A DNA stretch of 64,000 nt from Norana najaformis (lineage: Eukaryota > Annelida > Clitellata > Crassiclitellata > Hormogastridae). The notes under the pieces are model-generated. The model worked only from the letters and a program-made list of their open reading frames with translations. It ran no database searches and was not told the origin of the DNA. Made by a program: the position numbers and the translations under genes. Below are positions 1 through 12,900 of the stretch, one piece after another. Each line of letters starts with the position of its first letter. Within the stretch, counting starts at the first letter, position 1. Where the stretch lies: assembly GCA_964023275.1 (NCBI GenBank), contig OZ029923.1, positions 5,855,229 to 5,919,228 of the forward strand, in the 5' to 3' direction.

Positions 1-891
1 TCTTGTTGTAATAAATTATACAATTTCTCTTCCATCTCTTTTGCGTTCTTGTTTTCCTGCAGAGCCTGAGTTTCTTCGTTTTCTTTCCAAAATATTCTCT
101 GTTTTCCTCATCCTCTTCTTCTTTTCTTCCTCTTTCTTCTACTCATACTCACTATGATCATCATCATCGCCGTCATCAACATCAGCAATAGCAATCATCA
201 TCATCATCGCTAACAACAACATCAGTCATCATCATCGTTGTCGTAGTCGTCATCATCATCAACGCCAATTATCATCATCATTAGCAACAGCAACAACAAC
301 ATCAGTTTTCATCATCAGTAGCAGCAAAAACAATATCAATTTTTATCGCCATCGTCATCCTTATCGTTATCGTCATCATCATTATCATCATCATCATCGA
401 CAGCATCAACGACATCAATTACCATCATCATCGTCATCACCACTCATCATCATTGTCGTTAACATCTTTTTATTCCTCTTTTGATATTTTTCTGCTCTTC
501 ATCCATCACTTCATTGTTGTCTCACTCTTTGTCCTTCTCTTCATTGTCTTCCTTCATTCATCGCCCGACAACCCTCCCACAGCTCCAATCCATCCTGTCC
601 TTGATCCTCCTCCTGCTCCTCATTCTTCTCCTCCTGCTGGCAGGACAAGCCATTATTCCTCATCATCCCGTCATCTGACCAGGCGTAAAAATCGTCTGAA
701 AAATAGCGTTGATGAATGGGTGGCGATTTTTCTGAAAGTTTAAATCAAGCATCAGTTGTGACTAATTTAACACGCAACATGAAACGCCAATGCACATAAC
801 ATTACACCTGGATTATACATACGATCCATTTCATACATACATACATACATATAATACACTTAACTATAAACATCTGATGCAAATATATGTG

Positions 892-985
<94 letters not shown>

Positions 986-1620
986 TATATGATGCATATT
1001 ATTGATGTACTACGTAGAATAGAGGACAGTATTTATATCTAGGCACAAGATATTAAATTGTAAACAAGTAACGGAGACAGTTACATACACACAATACGTG
1101 ACAACCCAGGCCGTAACCGACTTGAAGTTAAGCATTTAAAACACCTGGATTATATATAATTTTATGTCCCTATAACATTTGATATATTACACATACATAG
1201 AGAATTATATATAATATATATATATATCCTGCATATATATATATATGCAAACTATATTTAAATGTGATAAACAGTAACTGTAGACTGTGAGAACGAACGT
1301 ATCGATGCATAAATTAATTATTTTCCCAATCGAATTCTCGTTGATCTGCGATGATCTGATTCCATATAACCGACCGCGTCGTAACAGAAATCGTGTATTA
1401 AGTTGTAACGAGGATCCGATGTATTACACGAAAAAATGTTTACATGCACAACAGACGTCTATATACAAGTCGATGGAGCAGGTTCTACCTCAGTAAAAAT
1501 GAAATATATAGCGCATATAGTAGCAGTAGAAGTAGTAATAGTAGTAGCAGCAGCAGCAGCAGTGGTAGTAGTAATAGTAGTGGTAGCAGTAGTAGTATGG
1601 TAGTAGTAGTAGTAGTGGTA

Positions 1621-1653
<33 letters not shown>

Positions 1654-2450
1654 ATGTGTTTTAAGAATGCACTTACATGTACTAGTAAGAATGCAATGGC
1701 CATCCCTCTTTATCTGCGTGTCCTTCTAACGAGGGATGCTAGATATACTTTTCACTTTCGCCGGAGCTGGCTGTTGAATGGGCGCTATAAAAATGTTCTG
1801 AACGAAAGAAGTCTATTTCATAACCGTCGTTATACATGACGTCATCGTCACGTCATCGTCACGTCATCGTCCACGTCATTCAAAGACGTCGTCGTTTATC
1901 TCCGAAGTTAATAGGCCGCTTGGCTGCCGTGCACTTGTGACTGAATGAATAAATGAAACTGATTGGTTGATTGATTGATTGACAGACGGAGGGAATGAGC
2001 GAGTCCGCGCCAGAGCACTGGCTGTTACCAGATACCTTTTTTACCTGTACCTTTTTCATCAAAGCCTGTTATACTCGCGAGCCTTACGCACCTGGCACAC
2101 CTTTAAAATAGGTTAATTTTTGTATATACACATCTATGAATATGCATATATATAAACATATAAATAAACAAAATATACACACATACATACATTTATACGT
2201 GCATATATATACACATAATGGGTATGTATGTTTTTACCCGCGACACGTATTTGCCATGACGAGCTACTGTATATATATATATATACATATATATATATAC
2301 ATATATGTGTGTGTATGTGGTGTGTGTCTTTATAGATACATGTGTTTATATATACATTTATATATATGTGTGTGTACAGTATTTATATATATGTATGCAT
2401 GTATATATATGCAACTTATGGCTGCAGATGGAATGATACACCTCCCCACC
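1..2450. other. Gene-poor low-complexity upstream region
   Basis: No supported exon was found here. About 120-450 is degenerate CAT/ATC trinucleotide sequence. A (TA)n run lies at about 899-981. A TAG/CAG/GTA trinucleotide block lies at about 1514-1653. ATA/CATA-rich sequence lies at 2130-2410. Open frames in this stretch are by-products of these repeats. An exon upstream of the receptor kinase gene may be hidden here, but I could not identify one. Confidence 0.6.
1837..1892. promoter_or_regulatory. Cluster of CRE/ATF-type sites
   Basis: A perfect palindromic CRE (TGACGTCA) at 1837-1844 is followed by three further CGTCA half-sites at short, regular spacing, and then by a GACGTCGTCG stretch. 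The spacing is about 12 bases, so this is also a tiny tandem repeat. CREB/ATF factors bind this motif in animals. A regulatory role for the downstream receptor gene is inference. Confidence 0.35.
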
Positions 2451-2483
2451 GCCTCCCTCGTCGTCTTCCTCCAACCCCTCCCA

Positions 2484-2550
2484 CCGTCCAATCAGACTCT
2501 GACTCAGCGGGGATTAAATAGCGGCCTCGGCGGCTGAAGATCAAAGCCGG
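2484..2550 (+). promoter_or_regulatory. Candidate promoter upstream of the FGFR-like gene
   Basis: A CCAATCAG box near 2487 is followed about 25 bases later by a TATA-like TTAAATA (about 2514-2520), then by a GC-rich stretch with CGGC and CCGG elements through about 2600. This order matches a classical animal core promoter on the plus strand. It lies about 750 bases upstream of the first recognised receptor exon. No initiating ATG that joins the receptor frame was found after it, so it could also drive a non-coding first exon. Confidence 0.3.
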
Positions 2551-2635
2551 TCTGATCCGGCCGCCGTAACGGTCGCCTACTCTCAAAGGAAGACGATCTG
2601 AAGTCATGCATAATTAAGACGTCACAGCTGTCTGT

Positions 2636-3060
2636 CTGTCTGTGTATAAGGCCGTCTCGTCTTGTCTTTCCGTTCGTCCGTCCGTCCGTCTGTCTGTCTG
2701 TCTGCAGCAAATCTTAATGCACCCACACATCGCTCGATTCATCGAGTCATCAAACAATTGATTCCACCGTCCATCCGCCCATCCCGCCATCCATCCGCCC
2801 ATCCATCCAATCATCCGTCCATCAATCCATCCAATCATCCATCCATCAATCCATCCAATCATCCATCCATCAATCCATCCAATCATCCATCCACCAATTC
2901 ATCCAGTCATCCATCCACCAATCCATCCAATCATCCATCCATCCGCCCGCCCGCCCGCACGCCCATCCACCACCCACACACACTCCCATCCATAAATTCA
3001 TCCACTTATATCCATCCATCCATCCACTCACCCAGAAGAAGATACATAAAGCCTATCATA
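2636..3060. repeat. TGTC/CGTC and ATCC tetranucleotide microsatellites
   Basis: About 2636-2706 is a TGTC/CGTC run. About 2765-3035 is an imperfect ATCC/ATCA tetranucleotide array with higher-order 16-20 base blocks. Open frames across it on both strands (Pro/Ser/His-rich or Gly/Trp/Met-rich) are artefacts. Confidence 0.85.
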
Positions 3061-3282
3061 GTACAACCTTAATTTTCTCTTAATCTTAGACACATGCATT
3101 CAGTATTTTTTGAGAAGATGCGGTTGTGTACCTGTTTTTTTCTCTCAGCAAATACTAAACAGCGAGAGCCGACGCGTGTAAAACTGACTCAACCATTCTG
3201 TCTATCAAGCCATTTATGAGGCGTCTTTTAGAAACCTCAGAGGCATTATTGACTTGAAGTTGTGTGCTTGTGCGTTTACAAG

Positions 3283-6200
3283 TTCGGTTCGTGGGGGCGC
3301 CACAGTTAACCCGAGGGCCGACGAATCACACGGCCTTCGAGGGAGAAACGATTCAGCTGAGCTGCAGCTACTACAGCGATATGGAAGCCTTCGTCTACTG
3401 GAAGAAACAACCGCTCCCTCTCTTCCACCTGGAAGCCAACGCAACGGACCTAGCACCCGCCACCGTACTTCAGGCAAATCCACCCTAATCGTATCTTGTA
3501 ACTGTAATTTGTAATTTGAGATTTATAAAGCGCCTCTTAGGGGATAAACTCAACAGAGGTGCTTCCGACCCGAAAAAGTAAAATCACTGTTGAACAGTAC
3601 AGTCTTCAGGCGCCTGCGGAACACTGAGAGGGGGAGAGAAAGGAGCTCAAGTCGCAATTCTTACAATGAGTTCAGAAAACTGAATCACACAGGCAAACTC
3701 AATCGACTCGAGCAAACGTTTTGAAATTTAGATCGAACTAAAAATACTCCATTTCTTGTTTGCTGCTAATAATTTTTATAGGCCTAATTTTAATACGGTT
3801 CCCTTAAATGACTACATGTTATCGCGTAGTTAATTTTGCTCCCCCAATCAAAGTGAAAAGCACAGAAGTTTACACCAAAGTAAGAATGGTGCAGAAGTTT
3901 TGTTTAAATTTGTTTAAATAATTTCCTGTTAAAGGAAGGCCCTAGGCGGAATTAACAAATCCTGCAAATAACTGACACAGCCGGGTATTCAACTGCATTA
4001 AATTTTTAAAAATATACCAAAGTTATAATTTATATAGGGTTTCTGCTTTCTGGACACCGTGCTTTAGACACCGTGCATTAGACACCGTGCATCAGACACC
4101 GTGCATCAGACACCGTGCATTAGACACCGTGCATTAGACACCGTGCATTAGACACCGTGCATTAGACACCGTGCATTAGACACCGTGCATTAGACACCGT
4201 GCATTGTTATGTTTGTTATATGAACATTTTACAATACTCATCATTTGACTGAGTGCCAGTCAGTAGGCTGATTCTGGCGACTTTCGTTTTCTGAGATACT
4301 GAAAAGGAGCTATATTAAGTGTTTAAATCATTATGTTGTCGTTGTTTGCTCTCTACAGCGTGGTGCTGAAAACGGACCGGATGAAACGGAGTGGATCATT
4401 CCATCAGCTCAAACGACGGACTCGGGACTATATTCATGTTGCGCCACTAACGTCTACGGAACGAGTTGTCGTCAGGCTTCAGTTCGCATCAACCCAGGTC
4501 AGTGATGGTGATAAGCAGGGCTTTTGAGGGGTCGTTTAAGAGACTAACACGGACGGTTGCTGCTGCATGTTATCGTGATCTTCTGTGACTGGAATGGATT
4601 CCAGCTGGACAGTCGAGCCTCGAGAAATCTTGGATTCGGTGGAGGAAGGACGAAGAGTCTTCGGAGAGGCACCGACTGTCAGTCACGTAATAACTGAACA
4701 ACGTAGCGGCAGGTGAACGAAGAATACCTGTCCTGCGCATATTCATAGGTTCGAGGGACATCCAGATGCCGTGTCGTCTTCCATGTACGAGGTACTGCAG
4801 GAAGGTGAGACAACCGTGAGCCATCTGATCACACTGCGTATGGTTGTTCCTCATCCTCAATGCTGCGTGCTTCGGGAATTCTGAACATTGCTGTCATCTT
4901 TCAACTCCAGTTGGGAACCTGCTGGTGGGGCTCTGCGTGTGTGCGTGAGTTTGCCACTGGTGACCCTCCTAGTTATCTGAACAATCCTTACTAATGGGTA
5001 ATTGTTCCCTCCTTAATGACATTTAACATACTTAGCGCAAAGGGCGCCTCTGGTGAGTTCAACCTGAAGAGGCGCTATACAATGTTCTGATTACAATTAC
5101 AGTACATTTCATATTTCGTTTCGCATTAGTTTATAATGTAACGTAAACCATAGATTTACGTAGCGCTGATAGAACTCTTGTTTTATGCTGGAATATAAGT
5201 GACATCTGTGCGTGTATTTTCAAGGTCAGCGGAAGTCCTTCAAAGCGGAAGTCTCTGCGACCGGAAGTCCGCCGATGATGACCGTACTTCCGGTTGTCGT
5301 CGGAATCTGCTTCCTTGTTCTTTCTGGATCGATCTTCTTGATCTGCTTCTTGCACAGGAGGACTCACCAACGGAAGATCATGTTCAAGGACCCGGATGTG
5401 GTCAATCCGATTTATCTCAATCTCCCTGCGACGTCGACGCATCTCAGCAAAAGTCTCCAGATGCCAATCGACGAGAAATGGATGATCCCTTCGGAAAAGT
5501 AAACGCAAGAACAGCAGCAAGATATTGATGAGGATGAAGATAACGATGATGCAGAATGATTGTGATGATGATGATGATGATAATGACAACGCCGACAAAG
5601 GAAACGGTCACGATAACGGTAAAGATGACGATGATGGTGGTGCTGAAAAATGTCATGATGATGCTGCTGCTGATGATGATGATGACGACTACAATGATGA
5701 TGATGATGACGACGATGACGATGATGATGATGATATTGTCGACTGTAGCCTTCGTGTGGATGCCCTCATCGGCCTGGGTGCGTTCGGAGTGGTCTACGTG
5801 GGTCGTCTGACCCAAAGAACGAAAGAAAAACCAGAACCAACCGCCAGCCAAACAGCGAAACAAACGACTCCAGTTGCCGTGAAAATGCTCAGAGGTGCGC
5901 CGTCCCGTATCTCCTCGTTCACGCCCAAAAGTAGCCCACAAAAGCAGAGACTTCTATGGCTTCTTATGGCTTCCATAGGCTCAAGCTTTTCCGATAATTT
6001 GGATATAGTTTTTACATGGGTTGAATAAATTGATAGATTAACGCCATAAGCAGCATGAATGTGTTACTTCACGGGCATACTGTAATCATCTAATTATCAT
6101 TTGCCTCTATAGAAAGGCGGGAATGGTTGGAAAATCTAACTGGGACCAAACCCAAAGTATACATGCGGAAAACATTCTCAGTGCGTAATATCAAAGCAGA

Positions 6201-6885
6201 TATTATAGTGATGCTCTACAGAAGTAAGTAAGTAAGTAAGTAAGCAAGTAAGTAAGTAATGCAGATTTGTTAGCACGGCATATGTCCATCGTCTGAGCGA
6301 GAAGTCGTAGTCGTGGTTAGGTCACAGGGGGTCAGTGAACAAAACAAGGACAACTGGAGGATCATGAAGACGAATTACTCGGTGATTTAAGTTCAAACAT
6401 TAATTCGGATATTTAATTTAATTTCTTTCGCCAACTGTTGCCAGTAATTAAACAAGTTCTGCTGCCATTAATAGCCACGATGTTGGATGGTGGCGTTTCT
6501 TTCTGAAAAATTTTATCCGGTATCTGATATGAAGAGAAATAAATGTCATTGGTGTGTTTTCGATCGTCTTTCGTTGATTTGTGATGACTTGGTTTAATAC
6601 TTATTTAATAAATTAATTAATTAATTGCAGATGGAAGTACAGAGGAGGATCTTCGTTGCTTCCTCAAGGAGATCGAAGTAATGAAGAATATCTTCGCCTG
6701 TCACATCAACGTCATTGGATTCATCGGATGCTGCGCGCAGAACGGTCTCTATATTTATCTCCTTCCTTCGTTCGTTCGTTCGTTCCTTTCTTTCTTTCTT
6801 CCTTCCTTCCGTTCTTCCTCTTCCTCCCTCCTCTTTCTTTCTCTCTCTTTCTATCTATCTCTCACTCTCTCTTTCTCTGCCTCTG

Positions 6886-6933
<48 letters not shown>

Positions 6934-9900
6934 CTTCTTTCTCTCTCTTCCTCTCTCTCTCTTTTTCTTTCTCTCTGTCTTTATCTCTCTTTCTTTCTCG
7001 CTCTCTTTCTCTCTCTCAAATCATTTCAATATGTTTTAAATTAATATGTTCAACTCACCCTAATCGTGAACGATGTGTGTAGTACTAACCATTAGTAAAT
7101 TCTTATATAATAAATAAACTTTTCCTTTTAATTAATGCACTTTCATATAACCAAGTCTAAAAATCATCGCGATATATATATATATATATATATAATTTAT
7201 GTAAAAAACTAAAGTATCCAATAGCTCACAAGTGAGACGTAGGGAAGGCGCACATTTCCATTTTTCTTTAGGCCCTTGAGCCGGCAGTGGACGAATCCCA
7301 ATGTCCTGGACACGGGGCCAGTGCATCGCTGTACTTGCCGTTTACTTCACCGGTACCAAATTATACTTCATGGTGACAGAGGCACAGTATGAGCAAACAA
7401 CTTGCCCAGGGTCGTTACACGGAGTAAAACCCGCAACCGCATGATCATTGACCAAATAACAAATGTATAAGGATGTTATTCAGAGGAATCTCCTAGTAAG
7501 AGTAATTGCAACCAGGTTAGTTACTGAACTGGACGCAGGTCATCTGCAGATGGTCGTAGAATTTGCCAGATATGGTAACCTGAGGGATTTCCTCAGAGAT
7601 CGTCGCAATCTGCCGCCTTCTCAACCGCGAGGTTTCGAACCCTCGACTCTCCGACCGGGCGTCGAGCCATCGTCTGCCGCCGATGACGTCATCAGTCGTC
7701 GCTGTCAACCGCCGCATGAAACCCTCGTCTCGTTCGCATTTCAGTCGGCGCGTGGACTCGAATACTTGGCTTCAAAGAACGTTAGTACCACTGACACGTC
7801 ACTATGTCGTTATTAGCACGTCACTGTTACGTCATCATTCACCGCTACATACGGTCAGATTTATTAGAGAGAGAGAGAGAGAGAGATATTTTTATTGACA
7901 ACCAAAAAATAATTAACAAGCACAATTAAAGTCTGTCACATACAGTGGTGCCAATGGGCTGACCTAAAAGGAACAAACAGTTCCGCTACTAAGGTCACCT
8001 ATTTACATCATGGATTACAAAAAAGGTGACAGTAAAATACTGAGTAAAACAATTAATAATCTAAAATATAAGTAATTATTATAATCAATGTCATTGCATA
8101 AACCTAAACAAAACAAAAAAACACTTAACTAAGCACCAAAAAAATACTTAACTACGTGCATTGAGTATATGAGATTTTAGATTTGTTTTAAACTGGTATA
8201 ATGTTGGCAAGCTAGTAATAACAGTTGGCAGAGAATTCCAGAATGACGGTCCACATATTATAATACTAAACTGCCTATTAGTAGTGTGAACAGAATGTTT
8301 ATGATACATATGAGATGATCGTGTATAGTGACCATGCACATCTGAATTCATACAAAAGTATTGGTAGAAGTCCACAGGTAATAGATTATTTTTTAGTTTA
8401 AACATAAATAAACCTATTTGCAATTTATTAATACAATCAAAAGGTAATATTCCTTGACTATGAAAGGACAATCGAGTGCTGGTTCTGAAGGGTAGATTAA
8501 ATATAATTCTGATGATGCGTTTCTGTAGGGTTCTAAGATTAGACAGGCGAGTATGATATGTGGAAGCCCAAACAATGTTGCAATACGAGATATATGGATA
8601 TATTAAGGAGTAATATAGGTTCAATAATATATTTTGGGGTAATTTGTGGCGGATACGAGAGATAATACCAATATTTTTTGATATTTTTTTAGATATGGTA
8701 TTTATGTGTTCTTTCCAAGTCAAATGTTCGTCAATGTGAACTCCTAGAAATTTTGTGGATGACACCTGATTTATATTTATATTATCTATTTTTATACTGA
8801 GATTACATTTAGGTATAATTTTTCTCTGTGAGCTAAATAATATGAAATTCGTTTTCTTAATATTTAGTGATAATTTATTTGCTTTGAACCATGCTGATAC
8901 CATTTTTAGCTCTTCATTAATTTTATTAACCAGCAATTCAAAAGATTTGTCAGACATGAATACATTGGTGTCGTCGGCAAACAGAATAAAATGGAGTAAT
9001 GAGGAAGAGTTCGATATATCATTGACATAAATTAAAAACAGTAGTGGGCCTAAGACAGAGCCTTGAGGCACACCACAGGTAAGATAAGATTCACAGGAAG
9101 TGTACCCATTATATGAAACACATTGCCTTCTATTATGTAAGTAATCAGATAACCATTTTAAACACATTCCTCGTATGCCATAATGTTCAAGTTTGTTTAA
9201 CAGAATATCATGATTCACAGTGTCAAATGCTTTAGACAAGTCAAAAAAAACGCCTATAGAGAACTGCTTATTGTCCATTGCCTCTGAGATCTTATCTTGC
9301 AATTTAAGTAAGGCCATGTATGTTGAATGTCCCGAACGAAAACCATATTGGTTTTTATATAAAATCTTTTTTGATGTAAAGTATGATACGAGCCTTTCAT
9401 AAATTATTTTTTCAAAGAATTTAGAAAAATAGGGTAAAATTGATATGGGCCTATAGTTGCAAAAGTTATTTTTTCCCCCTGATTTGAAGATAGGAACTAC
9501 TTTAGCAGACTTTAAACTATTAGGGACTAGACCAGTTGTAATAGAGCAATTTATAATGTTAGCAAGAGGGATCGAAATAGATTCAATGGCTGATCTGGCA
9601 ATCTGAGGATCTATTTCGTCTAAGCCACTACTATGGGTTGGACGGAATCCTTTCGCAATGGTTATTATCTCAGTAGGTGATGCGGGTTCAATTGCAATGG
9701 ATGAGATAGCAGGCTGTTTTAAAAAATCACTATACAAGTTGTTACTTGATATAATTATGGTATGTGTCTGTAGTCGCCCGTATCCATGCAGGACTTTGAA
9801 TTTCGCCCATTGGCTGGCTGAGGAACACCTCCACTTCATTCCACTATAGAGACATGGAAGCTTTTCTTGTTTACTCTGTCTGTCTGTCTGCCTGCCTGTC

Positions 9901-12900
9901 TGTCTGACTCTCTTTCTGTCTGTATATGTATAGGCCTATGCATATGTATTATACTGTGCAAATCTTCTGCGCGCTAGTTTAGCAAAGTAAGTAAGAAGTA
10001 TTTGTTTACACGCAACTGGCAGCAACAAGTGATATTTCCCCAGAAAAAACATTTTGCTATTTGTTCTGGACTCCCCAACCCTACCCTCCTCTTTTTCTCC
10101 CCTCCCATTCTTCTCCCCTTCCCTCCCCTCCCTCAATCTCTTTTAAAAGAATCTTCTTCACTTTGAAGAGGCATGGGTGCGTTTTTGGTGTAGGTCATCC
10201 ACCGAGACGTGGCCAGCAGAAACGTCCTCCTGGCCGACGATCTCGTCATCAAAATCGCTGACTTTGGTCTGACGAGGATCGTCGACCCAGAATCTGCTTA
10301 CTACAGAAGACACACCGCCGTAAGAGAAAGAATCTTCAGGCGCTAGATAAATGCCGACTCATACATGAGCCTTTTAACATCAGCTTACATACATACGTAC
10401 ATGCATACATACATGCATGCATGCATGCATGCTTACATACACAATACATACATACACAATATATATGCATGCATGCTTATATGATTACATATACATACAT
10501 ACATACACACATGCATACATACATACAGACATGCATACATACATACATACATGCATACATACATACATACATATACATGCATACATACATACATACATGC
10601 ATACATATATTTCTGAATATATATATATATATATATATATATTCGCACATACATAGATACATGCATACATGTATGCATTCATAATATATAAATCGTAGGT
10701 ATGTGCATATACCTGCGTGAATTTGTATAGCGCTCTCATCAGCTGCATAAGATATAGGCCTAACAAAAATTACAGCTGCATTACGCTGTGTTGTGTTTCT
10801 GTCGTAGAATTTGCTGCCCATTCGCTGGATGTCGCCAGAGTCTCTGGCCGACAACAAATACTCGACGAAGAGCGACGTGTGAGTCTTAAAATATATTACG
10901 GCGACAAACAAGGTTGCTTTTTTGCAATGTAATGTAATGTAATCGAAAATTTATAAAGCGCCACTTCAAGATAGACTCCTCAGAGGTGCTCCCGGCCCGA
11001 CTACCCAGAAGCACTGGGAGGTAGGAAGGTCTTCAAGCTCTTGCGGAAAAGAGGGGGAGAGAGACCACGAAATTCCTGATGTAAATGTAAGTTGCTGCAA
11101 ATGAATGAATTAAACAAATTCATATTATATAGGGCTCATCAAAATTCTATGAGAAATCGTCCAACTGATTTTACGCATTTGCTGACACGCTATTTCTATA
11201 GAGTGTATATAGGTCTATGAATATAGGCCTATACGAAGTTTAGGCCTAATCAAATTAGGCCTGTGAATGTATTCCTATGCAAGAATGACTGCGCAAGTAG
11301 ACTTATGCATGTAGGCTTATGAATGTACAGTGAATGTATTCAGTGACGTGTAGGCCTATGAAAGTACTGTAGGTCTATAAATGTAGGCTTATGAATGAAG
11401 GTCTACACTTTTTCTTTAGTTATTTTGTATAATAGCACCAAGCTCATACGCACTATAATGCACCAACATTTCGCATGATGTATTTAAAGAGCTTGCACGT
11501 GCTGTGCAAAGAGCATACAGGCCCAGGCTATTATGAATATGCAAATTCAGCATCTGATAGTGAATATGCAAATTCTGTGTCTTATTATGAATATGCAAAT
11601 TCAATGTCTGGTTATGAATATGCAAATTTAGCGTTTGATTATGAATATGCAAATTCAGCATCTGATTATGAATATGCAAATTCAGCGTCTGATTATGAAT
11701 ACGCAAATTCAGTGCATGATTTTTGACTGAATCTCGCAGGTGGTCGTTCGGGGTGTTGCTTTGGGAGATTTTCAGTTTGGCCGATGTCCCGTATGAGTCC
11801 GTACCAGTCGAAAACTTACTTTCCCTTCTGAAGAACGGATCTCGACTTCAGAAGCCCAGCCTAGCTACGACGGACATGTAAGGACTACGAGCAGACATCT
11901 ATTTTTTCAGTGTGAATATATACATATATATATATATATATATATCATACATTGCACATAATATATATGCATAATATCATATATATATACTTAATATATA
12001 TTTTTCTATTATTTCAGCATAAATATAATTATATAATGTATATGATATACGAGTTGTTCATGTTTATGATGGTAATCTCTAGATTTCTACAGATCCAAAA
12101 ACAGCTTAGACGTGGGAACCAGCTTATTAACATGAGCTTAGTCAAAATCTAAATCAAACTGGGGCAGGTTTAAGGTCAGGTTCGGTTCCGAGTCGAGTCG
12201 GTGAAAGCGTACGGCAAGGCGCCTCTGTTGGTGAGGATGCCGGTTCGCATACCGATCGTGACTTATTTCAGAGGTTTAAGTCTCCGTGCACAGGGATCTT
12301 AAATGGCGTGGCGCCCATTCAAACGGGCAGCAGAGGTAAAGTATCTCACCCGATCAATTCATTGAAAAATGAGCAGGGTCGAGGCCATAATACGGTCGCT
12401 ATAGAAAACCGTGTACACTTGCATTTATGTTGATTGCGTAGCTGTGTTGGACTTGTACAGTGCATGATTGCTTTCGTGAACATAAGCTGTCTGATTATGA
12501 ATATGCAAATTACGAATATGCAAATTCGGTGTCTGATTATGAATATGCAAATTAAGTGTTTGTTTATGAATATGCAAATTCAGCTAAGTTCCTTGTTGCC
12601 GATCGTCGTCTGCGTTGATTGTCTTTGTTAGTTACCGTGCTATGGTCGACTGTTGGCAGTACGTCCCACAGGCCAGACCAACATTCGCGGAACTCGTCGC
12701 TCGTCTAGAAGCATCGCTGTCACAAGCTGCTGCAGCCGTAAGCTATCACCTCCAGGGCCTCTTCTACTCTTTCGATTTGCTCCTGTCATCTCAACTGAAA
12801 TTGACTAAGCAGTGAAAACTGTACAATTTTTTCCAATCGACGTCAACGGCCTTTGATGTCTTGAGATGTCGTTAAGCGTTGGATACTACTCTTCTGTCGT

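Noticed and set aside
453..743. A hydrophobic frame that might be a signal-peptide exon for the receptor
   Set aside because: It starts with TTG, not ATG, lies in CT/TTC-rich sequence, and no phase-matched link to the Ig exon at 3283 was found.
5525..6028. A 167-codon poly-Asp open frame leading into a kinase-like sequence
   Set aside because: The Asp run is the translated GAT microsatellite of a short intron. Donor 5499, acceptor 5748 and matching phase show that only 5749-5894 is coding.
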